Position numbers and translations under genes: made by a program. From Hetaerina americana (Eukaryota > Arthropoda > Insecta > Odonata > Calopterygidae), in contig JAKTNV010000004.1 of assembly GCA_022747635.1 (NCBI GenBank), positions 20,696,969 through 20,760,968 on the forward strand: 64,000 nucleotides of DNA, read 5' to 3'. Positions 45,101 through 58,851 of this stretch are shown here, one piece after another; positions within the stretch are counted from its first letter, which is position 1; each line of letters starts with the position of its first letter. The notes below the pieces were generated by a model. That model saw only the letters and a list, made by a program, of their open reading frames with translations, searched no databases and was not told the origin of the DNA.

Positions 45101-47800
45101 ACAGGTTTCGTCTATTAAAAATTATATTAGGCATTAAGTAGGATCATGAAAGCAATCATTGTTCTCTGCCAAAAAATATTTCCCTCGTCGAGATGCAAGC
45201 TTAAGCTGTTAAAAAATATTTTTTCCGATTGAAGCTTAAGTGGCCCCTGTAGGAAAATATCCTCTTGCTCACAAATGTGAAGGTTTTACTGATATTTGTT
45301 ATTTAATCCCATGAATGATAAATGTTCTTTTATTATGAATTATTGAATCCTAGCCAGAGTTAAAAACAATTAAAATAGCCACTGAAGTCTTGGAATGGTT
45401 ATGGCCAATTCAGGTATATGAAGTAAGGCTTGCTTAACGACTGGAACGGGGTTTAGTAAAGGTCATTAATGAGTCAGTGACTCCTGAACCGTGGAGTGAG
45501 CGGACTCGAGGGGTAGGTACGGACTTACGTCTACTACGCCTGTATTACCTGTAGGGGTCACAAAAATAAGAGATTATTGAAAATTGAATGCGTAGAAATT
45601 CTAATTTTTATTATTAAAATCCTTTTACTATGATACTGTTAGGGGTTTCATGGTATTTAATGAGGGTGAGTGGTTTTGATTGAGTAATTTGTTAAATTAT
45701 TAATTTAATTGTGAATTTAGCCTTCAATGAGACTCTAAAAAACAATTCACTGGGTGTTTCTCCAGTGTGCCCGCATTTTGAAGACTTTCAGTGTCATAAT
45801 TCGTCATTGCGATCTGATGTTTTTTCGAGTTGATACTTGGAAGAGACGGCAGAAAAATTTTAATAGTTCAGGGAGACGTCAGTACAAAAGATGAGTAACT
45901 CCAACGTGCAGTGACTATGTTAGCGTTACAAGTGACAATCGGTCAATGCTGGGCTGCATTCTGTAACGATTTTTCAGGCAAAGGCTAACATTGGCAGTGT
46001 TCATTCAGTTTGTATGAATGCAATGCCGTTTCGAATTATTTTATTTAGGAAAATGCTTAAATAAAAGGACTTCAATGAGTCGCACATTCTCTTTTATTTG
46101 CCTCTTGGATTCATTATTACGGATATCTTTCATGGAATGCTTCTCCATTGGTTTTATTTCGGTCTTAATAGGAATAAAATCAAGTTGTGGGCCCACAGAA
46201 ATTTCTAGTTATTTCAAACGCTTATTCAGGTGTCGTAAGATATCGAATTAGAAAAATTAGTAGCTATACCGACGTTTGTGTCGTTTCGTTATTTTTGAAA
46301 CGACAGAGTGCTCTGTCAAAACTCGTATTTGTTGCATCTCTCATAGCAGATAATTTATTTGATATTAGTGTTTAATTGCTGAGATTATTTGCGGAGTTAT
46401 CTGTTAAAATCCTCACTTAGTTTTCATTTGCATTTTGTTACTAACCGGAATTGCATTCCTCTATTAAAGCTATTTCTCGATCCCCTTATTTATTTTGAAT
46501 GTGATGTCGCAATTTGAAGAGAAAGTTTTAAAAATTTAAAAATGAATTGAAAATCGTAAAAAAAAGAATTGTGGGGACTGGAAAAGAAGCGGTATCCGGA
46601 GATTGGATATTACCCGAATCCAAGCATTATGGGCGCAAAAGCGCTAATATTTGGCCGTATGCTAATTTATGGAGGAAATAAGCTTTTTAAAAACCATTCT
46701 AGGTATACATTTATTTTAAACTAATTATAATTATCCGCTGATTTATATTGACTATGTGAATCATGATTTAAGATGTCTAGTTCTCTATTTGTGTTACCTG
46801 AAAATGGGGATTTCATCAAAAATGTTTTTTTTGCATTTTATTTGCAACATGATAAAAGTTTTGTTGTAAATGATAAAGCTAGTTGGTACGTAGATAGCAT
46901 TCATCGGATTATTTTGATCACGAACCTAAATATGTATTAGCAAAATATTTGGGCTCGCATTTCCAAAAATTATATTCCCTCACGAGGAGTGTTTGACCCC
47001 CTTACTCAGCATTTTGCCTTCGCTAAAAAACATCTCTCCTCTTGATCCGTTGAAATGATATGACTAGGTCTCAAATTAAAAAAAAATTAAATATTACCAA
47101 AACTGTGGCCATTTTCTCTCCTCACCGAAACAGGTCGTCGCTAGAAATACCTAACTTTAAAGACGCTTGGGCACTCAATGATTGGAACTCAGACGTTTTC
47201 ATTATAATTGCAAAAAGTGAAGGTAGAACTTTACGATAATTTTATTAAGAATGTATTGGTTTCTTTAAGTATCACAGGAAAGATAAATTCGGTGAGCCTT
47301 CTACGCAAAAAGAAATAAATGTTGAGCCATCCGTCAAAGTCGACCTTGAAGAGGTATAAGTGTGTTATTTGGGCGTGATGCAACGTGACGATGCGTCGTG
47401 AGGTTCCGGTCCACTTCGAATCTCGTCGTAATCGCCCGCGCTGCCTCGCCATAGAAATCCTCGGGAGCAGTTGGCCGCTGGGCCTGACTGATCGCTCGAG
47501 CGCGCTGGTGCAATTGGCACCGAGATCCAGGACTTCGAACTTCTCTCTGGCCAGTCACCTGGGACCGTCCTTCGAACACCCACCGCCGGCCCCTGACGCG
47601 AGCTCAAAATTAACTCCCCCGTTCAACTATTTACTGCCTTATTTAGCGGTGGAAATCCACGGCGGAAGGATCTCAAGATTCGACCAGGGGGAGGTGGCCG
47701 CCGGGGGCCCCCGGTGTTCGGGGGAGGGAATGGGGATTGGAGGGAGGCGGTTGACGGGAGGCCAAGGGGAGAAGGGTTGACTGCGACGGGTCTGACACTC
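42190..47800. other. CpG-rich right flank, no supported gene
   Basis: The longest open frame, 44449-44979, has a basic, Pro/Thr/Arg-rich translation with no recognisable domain and lies in a GC-rich patch. The 45-47 kb part is ordinary AT-rich sequence. It could be intergenic or a long 3' intron of CEP350. Confidence 0.5.
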
Positions 47801-47829
47801 CCGACCCGAAAGCCTTCCCATCATTTGAC

Positions 47830-48600
47830 GCGCCTCCAAACAATGCAAACGAAACTTTCGCAATGCCTTCCCGCTCTTACCCCTCTCCCCCCGCCCCCAC
47901 CCATCCTCCCTCCCTCCCCCCATGCCGTCTCCCACCACCTCATCCCTCATTCCGATGCAGCTCATTGTCTCTTGGATGCAGTCCCGCCGCCTCCTTACAC
48001 ACGAACACATAACAAGTCGCCCCTACCGACTCTCTGCGTCGAGTTCCCTCCTCCCGCCCCTCCTCCCCCTTCAGTTCCATCTGTGGCTCCCCTTTATACT
48101 CAACCCCCGACTCTCTCGCCTCACCCCCTCCCTTTCTCGCAGGATTTATTTCCGTTTACCCCTGGCATCCCCACACCCCCTACTACTCCCCCCCACCAGA
48201 TCCTTCTCTCTCTCGAAGGGAAAGGAACATCTGTGCATCCATCCAAGCTCCCTTTGCCCTCTCTGTCCCACACTCTCCCCCTCCCGCAGTTCCCCCGCGC
48301 CCCCTCGTGAGGGGCCTCTTCTCTCTCTCTTCTGCCGTCTTGTATATATCAGACACATCTCAAGCCATCAAATCCATCGAAATAGCCAGCCCTCTCCCCC
48401 TCCCCTTCCTCTTTGCCTCCTTGTGTCGTCTAAAATAAGACTGTTTCCCTCCTCCTTCTTCCTCCAAAATCTTTCCGTCTCTCTCTCTCTCTCTCGCTCC
48501 TATTTCCCCTCGGCTCCGCTCCCCCACTCACCTCTTCTCCCCACCTCCTCCCAACATCCACTCTGCTTTTCCTTCGTTTCCTTCGTCTCAGGGCCTTTTG
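47830..48600. repeat. Pyrimidine-rich tract (C/T on plus strand)
   Basis: The plus strand is almost entirely C and T in long runs, including CTCTCTCTCTCTCTCTC near 48478-48495. Overlapping Pro/Ser/Leu-rich open frames here are composition artefacts. The sequence just upstream (47390-47720) is CpG-rich. It could be a promoter-proximal or triplex-forming region, but nothing else supports a gene. Confidence 0.75.
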
Positions 48601-51008
48601 CCTGTTGTCGCTGCTCCGATTCTTTTTTAAAAAGTTTCGCTTTCAAATAGGTTTGTGAAGTCGCCGTGCAGCAAAAGGACCTCAGGTTAAATCAATGCAT
48701 AGATACGATCCTATAAATCCCTAGCTGGCGTTAAGGCGCTTAAAACGAGCCTTCGGAGTCTATTATTATGTATCGATATTTTTTGCATTGAACTAGACTT
48801 GCCAAGTATTAAATATGGTATAACTCTTCAGAACTATACTGTCGAGTTAGTTACAGAGAATTAGTGATTCCGTTCCAAGTAATATGTGGAATCGCAGTGT
48901 TTGTGGGTGTAGTTTGATTGACTGCTTATGTGTGTGCCCGTGTGGTGTGATTAATGAAGCATGCATTAGAATTTTTTATTAGTATCATTTACTTGGAATT
49001 GAAAAAATATTTTTCGATCTCACAGCTCGCTTAAAAGAGTTCTCAAGTTTTATTCAATGTTTATTAAATGCTGCGAGAAGCCCTAGGCAGTGGAATTTCG
49101 GTCATCATCGTCTGTGGATATTCATACAGTCCAATGTTTAGAAAATCTGCAGGAAGTTCATTCGCAAGTTTTGATGTCAAGGGCGACTTTGGGGGAGCGA
49201 AATGCATTTCGTTACTCGCCCTTCTTCTTGAATTTGATTTTTGTCATTTCAGCTATCAGCTAGCAACGTCGGGACAGTTACCGCGCATTCCCTGTCTTTC
49301 GTGTATTCCATTGATAGTGGTTGAAGAGAATCGGTTTCCTTTGCAAATTTTCTCAGTTAACGTAATCTAGAAACTCATTGTTCAAAGATGAACTTTATTT
49401 TACGCTTTCTTATGTTAAAGCGTCATCCGCAAGTCGAAGCCCATAGTCGCTGTTAGTATAGTTTATCGGGAAGATTGTAAGGGTCACGAGAAATAGCGGG
49501 AATTGATGGTTTGATGTCATTATAGATTTCGAATAAATTGTAAATATGTTGACGCTTACCTCATCCTAATCTTACCTTGGGGAACAGATATGTGTACGTA
49601 TTACTCTCTTCAGGTGAACTGTTTCAGGAGGATTTGACTGGCGCCAAACAATTAGGTTAATTTATTTTGGCTAGAAAATATACTAACGGATATAGACTTT
49701 CAGTTTCAAATATGACCCCAAAATGTCAATTGATTACTATTTATATTACCATTACCCTATAATTTTTCCAGATTCCTAAGATTATTGCACCCTAAATCTT
49801 CCATATATACCATTTTAACCATGCTTATAATTAGTATTTTCACATGAAATTCAATTGTATTCGTAACAATTCAGCAGCATATAAGACTTTTTATCTAATG
49901 TGCCCATTTTTTAAGTGGACAGGCGATTAACCATTTACACCTTCTACCCGTAGATAGTATTTGCCGTTTCAGCAGCAATGCTACTGAACATTTGGTCACA
50001 TAGGGGGGCATCGGTGAAGGAGTTGATTAAGGAATGTATCGATTATTAATTCTAGTTGTCACACGTCTTGATGAGAAGAAAGGAAATTCAACGAGGTTAT
50101 CAGAGAAAGTAAGATAGGAACCCTTACAGTCACGCAGGGAATAAGTTAACATTTCATTAGTAAAAATGAAGACCTAATGTAAGGGGACCTCGGATTAACG
50201 CGGAGATTGGACAACCCGCTTAAAATGTAGCTGTTAAATAGAAGATTGTAAGACGTAATCCTGACTCCGGCACTGATAATATTTTACCATCTTACAATTT
50301 TCGATCACATCCGGGTAAAGATTGAACACCTAAAACTCTTATGATAAATGAACCATGTTATTACATGTTCCATAAGAGTATCTTCATAAATCAAATAAAT
50401 AAATCGCGCAAATTAGTATATCATAGAAGGTTGGTGGTTTACCAACATCATCCGTTACGCGCCTTTGTGGCTGCTCACAGGTTTTGATGGGATTACGGAT
50501 GAAGATTTCCAAACCGGACAAGGAATGATTCAGTACATACGTATTTATCCTTCACCACTTTCTCTTTCGGTTTATGTACTGTCAAGAAAAACCTGTTTTT
50601 AAGTTACGAAATGAAATGTACCCTTTTACTGCATCTTTTAAAATTACCATGGCCTTCCGTGCTTCTTTCACCTTTTTCACGTGCGTGCTTTATTTCACGC
50701 ATGATCTTCCGTCCTTGGGCGTGCTAACATACCTTGTCTTGATTGTATCTTCGATCGCAGTCGCTCATAACTTTCTCGGTGTATTCCTTCCTAAAAAAAA
50801 TTAGTTATGTTCAGTATTTTTCGACACATTTTATTCATTATCAAACAAAAAATTCCCAAAGAGTATTTATTTTCAGCTCCATTGGGCAAGCATGGCATTA
50901 GAAGGCCCCATTTGGAGGAACAGGTCCTAAATAATGTGTTATCGAAAATTTTATGTTCACCAAATCCCATTTTTGTTTATTTTTATCCCCTTATCCCATG
51001 TGCTGAAG

Positions 51009-51300
51009 TGTGGTAGCCCAGGAGGTAAAGCGCTGGGTTACTAACTGGAGGGCCCGGGTTCGATTCTGGGTGACACCTTTGGGTACCCTTAGCGTCATCC
51101 AAGCTTGGTGATTTTGTGAGTTCCACATCTTTTTGGTAAACCATACTCGTATGTAGCGCAGGGAAAGGAGCATGCCCGCCTAACCTGAAGAGTGGATTAC
51201 ACATGACTTTTGGGCCTAGTACAAGGTAAGCTGTACCCTCACATATCAAGCCGACTTTCGGGTGGATAACCGTTGTTTTGGTATCCCTTCTTCTACCCAA
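51009..51300 (+). repeat. tRNA-derived SINE (family D)
   Basis: The head at about 51009-51077 has box A TAGCCCAGGAGG, box B GGTTCGATTCTG and short acceptor pairing GTGT/ACAC. A tail of about 220 bp follows (ACCTTTGGGTACCCTTAGCG...). The tRNA-like boxes plus a tail make a SINE more likely than a gene. The 3' boundary is approximate. Confidence 0.7.
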
Positions 51301-54300
51301 TTATAAATAATTTAGGCCTCGTTATAAATTTTCCAATATTTTTTTAGCTAATGTACAAGTGAATAAGTTTATTTTTTGGGTGACGGCACAGCTCATTTTT
51401 TCATCGCTTGCGCTTAAATGCTCGAGTTTAATAGAGGTTTCCTGCCGAGGGCGAAGCTACTTAACGGAAGGCCTCTGGGAAGTTGAAAACGTCGCGAAAG
51501 GAGCCGACGTACATTCTCCTCGTAGGGCCGTGCTTGCGTATTTATCTTGCCCATCTCCGTTGCCTTTGCCTTCCTCCGGACAGAAACAAAAATAAACTTT
51601 GTGTCGGCGCGGAAAGAAACTTAAATGCATTCCGATATTGGTTTAAAATATTAGATAGAAGGGGTGAAAGATATAATTCTCGGGAGAGGAGTGATTCAGC
51701 AGCAGGTATTCGGTTCGTGTGTGTTTGTGTGCCCGGCGGGGAGGGGATGGACAGCAGGGTAAGGTGACCGTGAATGAACTGACACCGTATGCTTTTGTCT
51801 CTCGTGGAAAAATCTCTCTCCGGGATTTGAATGTTTGCCACCCGCTTTCAACCGCCACGGCACGCAAGGGTTGCCCCTACCCTCTTTCTGTTCCGCGGCA
51901 CGCGTGAAAGGCCGGCTCTCTTCGTCTCTAATCGCCCAAGGGGACAGACGAAGGAATTCGCGGTGGCTCGTTAAGGTTGGAGGAAAAGGGGCGAGTCACG
52001 TAGTCCTCTGGGGGAGTGCTCAGTTTGAAAGGAGAGTGGGGTGTTTTGGAATTAAACTGATGGAGAGTGGGGTGGGGCGAGTGAATAGTATATCCTGACG
52101 TAGTCAGATCCGGGCACTTCGTAGACTAACCCTGACTTTTAATGAACAAATCGTGTGCATACTCGCATCAATTCCTGACAGAGTTCGGCTTGAGCCCATT
52201 TTATATCAATTTTAGTTTCTTAAAATCCTTCTTCCTCTTCATCATGAAAATCAGTGTCAAAAGATCGTTTTTTGATAAATGAATCATGAAGTGTACAGTA
52301 CATATCGATTTTATGATCTATAATTAATAAAAAATGTGTATGTATGCCCCTGTTCGAATGCTGCGAGAGTAGACGATGTTTAATAGGGCTCAAGTAATCA
52401 GGTCAATGGTATTCAAGGCGTTTGGAAGGACTTAAAGTATTGTCATAATACTGGTCATACTACTAATAGAAGAGCACATTTTATGAATTTGTGTCAAAAG
52501 TACACTCTTTTGGGCAAGGCTAAACCAGTGCATAACCCGATAATATAGTCACATAAGGCAGGTGTCGTTCTATGCACATAACCCAACATCAATTACGCAA
52601 TGACGTTCGTTGTGAAGAAAAATTGGACCCAAACAATAAGTGAAGAACATTAAATGATTGGAATGTGAGAAGAGCGCGGAAGGCTAGTTTACCCGTAAAT
52701 TCCATGCACGTTGAAATTGTATTAAGATTAGATTTTGGATATTACTCCATGAACTTCTTACTTCTTTCCCAAAGGAAAGAAATAAATATTTCATGGTATT
52801 GGTTTCTCCCGAAATTATTCATCTTTATTTGGTCGGTTGAGAAAATATGGGTTTCTTTTTTAAGTTAGTTTATTCCCATCCACGTATCTATCCACAAATC
52901 GTAACCTCTTCCAAAACGTCAAATCCGGCACGGTTTACCTGCCACCTACCACACCAAGCAACGACGCCTCCGACTGTTTCTAAAAGGAGGTTTCAGAGGA
53001 TAGCTGTAGCCATTTAACTGAGTAGCGCCCAGAAAAATGGCGATCTTATTCTACGTCCAACGTCCAGGGTGGATGTCATTATCATGGATTATTTTTTGAT
53101 GTGATGCAGTTAAATTAAAAGTATATCTCCACTTAAAAATCGATAGTGGACTCAATGGTTGGCATTTACGTTCTGCTGGAAACAATAATCCCAGTGTAAA
53201 CCTTTTCAATAGCGTGAAGGACATAACTCACTGCCTAGCATAAATTCTCGAGTGAAATTGCTCATTAGCTTGGCAAATATTTGCATATACTTTGATTACT
53301 TGCAAGGAAAACTGATTTTCACACTGTGTGGTTTGCAACTCAGCAATTGAAATAGTTGGAAAAACATGTCGATATTTATTCGTATATGTATCATAAATGA
53401 TTATATCCATATCATACTGCTCTAATTGTTTAATTGTATCCAATGAACGCTTAGCCGTTCATTTTTAAATGAGACTTCCGTTATCATTATGAAATTTGAT
53501 AATTTGTTTTCTAAGATCGAAGTTCAATTTTAATTTGGCCTTGTATCTTAAGATAATCCCAGTATTCTCGATCGAAATAGAATTTTTGAGCGTGAAAGAA
53601 ACACTTGAGTTTCACAAGAATACTCCAAGCAGCTTCAGTTCTCTGTTTATTTCGGTTTTTGATTTAAGCTGGGCCTTTCACTATGGCTACCCACGCCTTC
53701 CCGGGGAGTATTTTTACCTGTCCAAAAATTAACAGCCTTAATAAGTGATTACCTGGATAAAGAGGTCGATGGAAGAGATGTTAGAATTGGGGAAGACCGG
53801 AAGTTGTTGGAGGAAATCGGGGAAGACAGAGGCATGTGTCGGTTGGAGAAGAGATATGGAGCGGTTTTGGGATGCCGAAGGATGTAATACGTATAATGAT
53901 ACGCCTATAGATCCAGCCCTGTTTATACTTCGGGGTACTCTTCATTTAAAGTAATAAATTGTACATAAATTCACATTTCTTGTGGCAGCACATTCATTTT
54001 TGGCTAACATTTTATTTTCAAAAATAAGACGTATTTTGGTTCGGATTGTAGCCAAAGGCATCTGGCTAAGTAGGTCACATTTAAGGTGTGAAAATATTGA
54101 CACACATTTGCCACATGTCTATTGCATAAGTAGCTATAAATCGGCTGAATAATTTTCGAATTGATTATTTTTTGTTCAAATATGAATTTACTTTACCAAT
54201 TATTGGCTCCCATGACATTTTTTTTAATTTCTCCGTGCCTCAAAACGTGTGGGACTGGTAGCGTAAGTGGTTTAATGATGCGCAATATATTTTGAATCAA

Positions 54301-57300
54301 CCGAAGTCCATCCTCCATGTTGAGAAAACATGTTTAGTGGCAATGGAGTAATTGAAACATGGCCTTGAGGTGAACACTCGTAGATTGTGAAGCATCCAGT
54401 CAAGTGGTAGCGACGCTTGGAAGAGCACATGGCGATGTTTCGGCGTTTTAAGCATTCGATTTCAGCCGCAAGGCCTCATTCAGTCATAAAGTAAGCATTA
54501 ATTTGCGGATAGGATCCTTTCGATGCGATGCGACCCAAACTGCGAAACAAGGCACGTTCCAGTATTCTTTTCGATTGGAAATGGAATGGATGACGTGTTT
54601 CATGGTTTCGATAATTATCTAATTGCCTTGAGATAAGGGCGCCGTTGAAAGTCATGGTAGTGAGTGAGTATGGTAATGAGTAAAGGGTTAGGCTGCTGAT
54701 CGGAAGAGCTTGGGTTCATATCCAACTAATGCCTTTGGAGCCTTAGTTAGCGCATCGTAGTGCGTATCGCATGACACGAGGTTTTTATATTTATATTTTT
54801 TTATATTACTGTAATCTCGTTGAGTAGGAGTTTCTTACTTCTAGGCTAACATCAATCGCCTTCCTCGCTGATGGAGCCCCGAAGAAAGGTGCGTCTCCTA
54901 GCCAGGGTTAGAACCGCTAGCTGATTAGTCACTCCATCCAGCTGATTATAATAATAGACGAACTTTTAACTTTGCTATCCAAACTTTCCGCTTGGATCTC
55001 CGAAATCTATTTAAAGGCTGCTGAACTCCCTTGAGATCATATTATTTCTATGGTATTGGTCGTGACTCAATGGATACAGAAAAACAAATTGTTGACTCAT
55101 TGTCTCTCTCATTTGCTTAAGTTGAAAAAATAACAAACATGGACGAATATATTGGAAGTGGGTTAGCGTATCAGGGCACTTGAACGCATAAGTTGAAGTG
55201 AAGGAAATGGCGCTAGAAGGTTGTGGATCGTCGGCTTTCGAAACGGTTTGATGATGCTGAGGAAGCGTGTGTATTTCGCGGCTCGGAAGTTTCACTCCCG
55301 AGTTGAAGTGAGCGGTTTCAGGAGTGGAGTGATTTTTGGATGTTTATTCGCGCCGGCCACTTCCCGCCTTTCTCTGCTCACGTGAGGAGTCGGCTGTTGT
55401 TGTTTTCGTTCGCGTGCTCAAAACGCAGAATCACTTTAAAGCTCTCGGGGCGGAGATTAAGGGTGTTTGTCGGCCAGGTTCAATCGCGTCTTCTAAATAT
55501 GTATTCGTTCCGCCTGAGGTCGTTAAATGGCTGCACATGTACTCACATGTATACCCTGCAAAGTCACCCAAAGATATATGGAAGCACTTAATGGAATTGT
55601 CTAGAGAATGGAGTTGGGTTGTAAGCGAATGGATTCGTAATTTTGACCTCTAAGTTGCTGAGCCTAATTGTTCGCGTAAAAGAAAAGCCCATTAGCCCCA
55701 TCAAGTCCATTAAAGGTTTTTGGTATAATTTCTTCAAGTTTTATGTCGCTGTTCTAATCGACAGATCTCCGATCAAAAAGCTGTCGCTTTTACTTGAGAT
55801 GGAAGCTGAATCTCCGTCATATATTTTTTTATTATATGAATCTAATGCTGTATACTTCTTTTTAGTAGAACGATTCCCAGTTTTTTTTCCTGAAGCACTT
55901 TTGATTTTACCATTTTCATTTTAAACGAATCGGGCAGCCTTGCGCCCAGCAAGTCAATTTAACTCCGAGAATGAATATTTTACGTAGCGATTTGTGCGTA
56001 ATATCATTCGGTTATTGAAGACTGTGGGGAACACTAATTCCTCTGTCCGACCGCGGTGGGGATAAAAATATTCGGATCAAAATTAGTCTGGTATGTATTC
56101 AAACCCTGCCACACACCGTAGCGGTGGCTTGCTGGTTACTCAAAATACTATATACCAAACAGTGAAATTTCGTCAAAGTGCCTTCACCGTTTATTCATAA
56201 TAAAAATCCAAGCTTATAAGCGTTGCATTATAGGTATCATCAAGGAAAAGAAAATATACTTACATTAATTGGTGATTCTCTTACGATTTCATATCAGGAT
56301 CAAAAATATCTAAATTCGAATTTTTAATAAAACAACCGTATTGAAGAAATCGAAAGAAAACATCGCAAAGAAAATCTACAAAGCCAGAAATGAATGTGGT
56401 AAGGATGCATGGCATGGATGGTGCTACACTCTGGTTCAAATTCGACGTATTCGAAATTTTGTTTACGCGTGGCGAAGCCTCCGCTGCCGGCAGCGGTGGA
56501 AAAAGATTTTTTCTAACCCTAATCTTGGTTTTAAGCTAGGTCGAACAAAATAAGAAAGTTGCAGTAATCACCGTGCCCGATGGGCATAATTTTTGGGTGG
56601 TCGCGCAATTTAACTTTCCTTGGGCTAGGTCACGTACTCTAGTCGTAGTACTTATCTTGTTTTTATTGAATGAGATGGAGATAGGTTGTGAGGAGCCTTG
56701 GGAGTGGATTATCTCCGGTGTGAGCTTGATGCGATTAATTCAAATGTGGCATAGGTGTTTAGCGTTTCTTTCGACGGAAGCTGTGGTGAAGTTGTAATGA
56801 TCAATTTGAAGGTTGGATAAAAACATGAGTGAAGGCGAATGGAGTTATGCTTTATTGTGTATGGTGCACTCCCTAATACCTGTACCGTTAATTTATACCT
56901 TGTTGTAAGTGGTTTATTGGTCAAATTTCACAAAAAATAAAAGAAAATACAGCACCAGATTGTATTTTAATGCAGTTTGTAAACAAAGGTTTATAGTTAT
57001 AAAATATTAAAGTTCGATAATTATACAGTTTTCCTAGCCTATTTATTATTTAAATTAATCTGAGTACAATATTGTATTTTTTGAGTAAGTATTTTTCTGT
57101 TCAATAGTCGGGTATCAATATCAAAATATATAATTAAGACAAAATGAATACGTTTCGGAAAGCCTTATAGACTTGATTTCATACAGTCAGGAGGTTCTTA
57201 CCATTTCGATTTTTCCTGGTTTATTAATTACTCTGTGACTGTAATACTTCAATAATTTTACTTTAGGTTTTCTTTTTAAGACTTACTCATTGTGCGGTTT

Positions 57301-57740
57301 GCTTACCAAGAACATAAATATAACCGGATTAAATGCTCGTTTGTGTGCGTATTGAGTGGGAATTCCGCCAGAATATGAGGAGCTTACCATCTTTCGTGAG
57401 ATTTGGGAATACGCTGTCCCTTCGACGGTCTGTTTCGTAGCAAATCTGTTAGCCTTTGAAAAAACGAATTTTGCCAACAAATTCCAATGTTGCCAACCTC
57501 GTCATTCCCCGACTTGGTTTGCAGACAAAAGCCTCGGGTCTTATAAGTCCGAGAGATTGGGGTGGGAATTCGAAGATAGATGTACGCCTTGATCCATCGT
57601 GGAACGGAAATCGCCATCGGTTCACACATTTTCGGCGTTCCTTCCGGCGGACCGCGTGCCGCGCCCGAGGAGGTGAACCCCCCTTAAAAAACCGGGAAAC
57701 TCACCGAAAATTATAATAATTAAATAATAAAAATTTAATC
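51300..57740. other. No supported gene
   Basis: Open frames stay under about 105 codons and none is recognisable. A tRNA-like fragment near 54690-54740 (GCTTGGGTTCATATCCAAC) may be another worn SINE. Confidence 0.5.
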
Positions 57741-58330
57741 CCATCGGTGTCCCCTCCCCTATTCCACCCCCATTTTCGGGCTTCCACAGCGGGGGAGAAC
57801 TTGCCAGCGATGACACGCGGCTCATGCTGCCCGCCGCCCTCCCCCGAAACCCCTCTGGCGCCCCTACCCCCGCCACCCACGGCCCCCGGAGTCACCGACG
57901 CCACCGCTTCCCACACACGAGAGCCGCCCTCCCCCACCCACCCACTCTCCCCCTTTTCTATTTCCTTCCTTCCAACTCTCTCTCCCTCCCTCCCTCTCTC
58001 CCAACTCCTCGCCCCACCCGCCAACCCTCTCGAAAGCTCACACACACACCCAAACACGCATGCCAGTGAACACATCCACACTTCCCTTTGCTTCCTTTTC
58101 TCTCTCTCTCTCACTACTATTTCTCCTCCTCCTCCCCCGTCCACCTCTTTCAATCTCCTCAGGGCTCTTAGTCCTCCTCCTCCAACTTCTCCTCCCTCCC
58201 ACTACCCTCACTTCCTGTCCCCCTACCCCCCTCATAATCTTTAGTTCTGCCCTCCCCACCCTACCGTCCCATTCCTTCTCTCCACCCATCCCCATCTCGC
58301 GTCTCTCCTCTTCACATCTATTTTGTTGTT
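57740..58330. repeat. Second pyrimidine-rich tract
   Basis: The composition matches 47830-48600: C/T-rich on the plus strand with TCTCTCTCTC runs and a CACACACAC patch near 58042. The upstream 57600-57740 is CpG-rich. Long Pro- or Gly-rich frames in both strands reflect composition only. Confidence 0.75.
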
Positions 58331-58851
58331 TTAATTCCGACTTTTGGGTGGGGGAAGGACCTAAAGTCCTTGCGCTTCGAGTTTGGTGGCGCGCCACTGA
58401 GTGTTCGCCGGATTTCGGGCTGTATCCCCCGAAGCGATAGGTACTCGATTTATAAGTCATCCTTCCCTTACTCTGTGATCCACCACGCAAGGGCGTATGG
58501 AAGGGTGAGTTTGGTGCGACCCAGCCTCCCTCAGGGTGATCGATGTAATCCCGCGATTAGTCGTTACATTCTTCGTCATTTCTAACATCCTCGCCGCTGT
58601 TTCGATATTTGACGTTTCGCTTCAGAACGCCCCTCCCTTCTCTTGACGCCACGTCGTGATCGGAGTGCAGGCGTCTCCAACGTGGTGGAGCGTCAGTTTA
58701 ATTTTGTCAATGTCATGTCATGATATATGAAACGCACTGGCGAATATCTGAGAATCTGAGATTTTTGTTTAAAAAAATCGGTCCAGGTTCCCCCTACGTT
58801 ACGTTCCACTGTAATTGTAATCTGTCCCGAAGGTGAGTGTGTGTATCTATA

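Noticed and set aside
47714..48650. Overlapping 198- and 242-codon Pro/Ser/Leu-rich frames
   Set aside because: Low-complexity C/T-rich DNA lacks stop codons in several frames, and the residue repeats mirror base composition.
54690..54740. Another tRNA-derived SINE
   Set aside because: Only a B-box-like GGGTTCATATCC with weak flanking similarity; no box A or second copy, so not called.
57701..58490. Gly/Arg-rich minus-strand and Pro-rich plus-strand frames of 126-165 codons
   Set aside because: Same composition artefact as at 47.7-48.6 kb.
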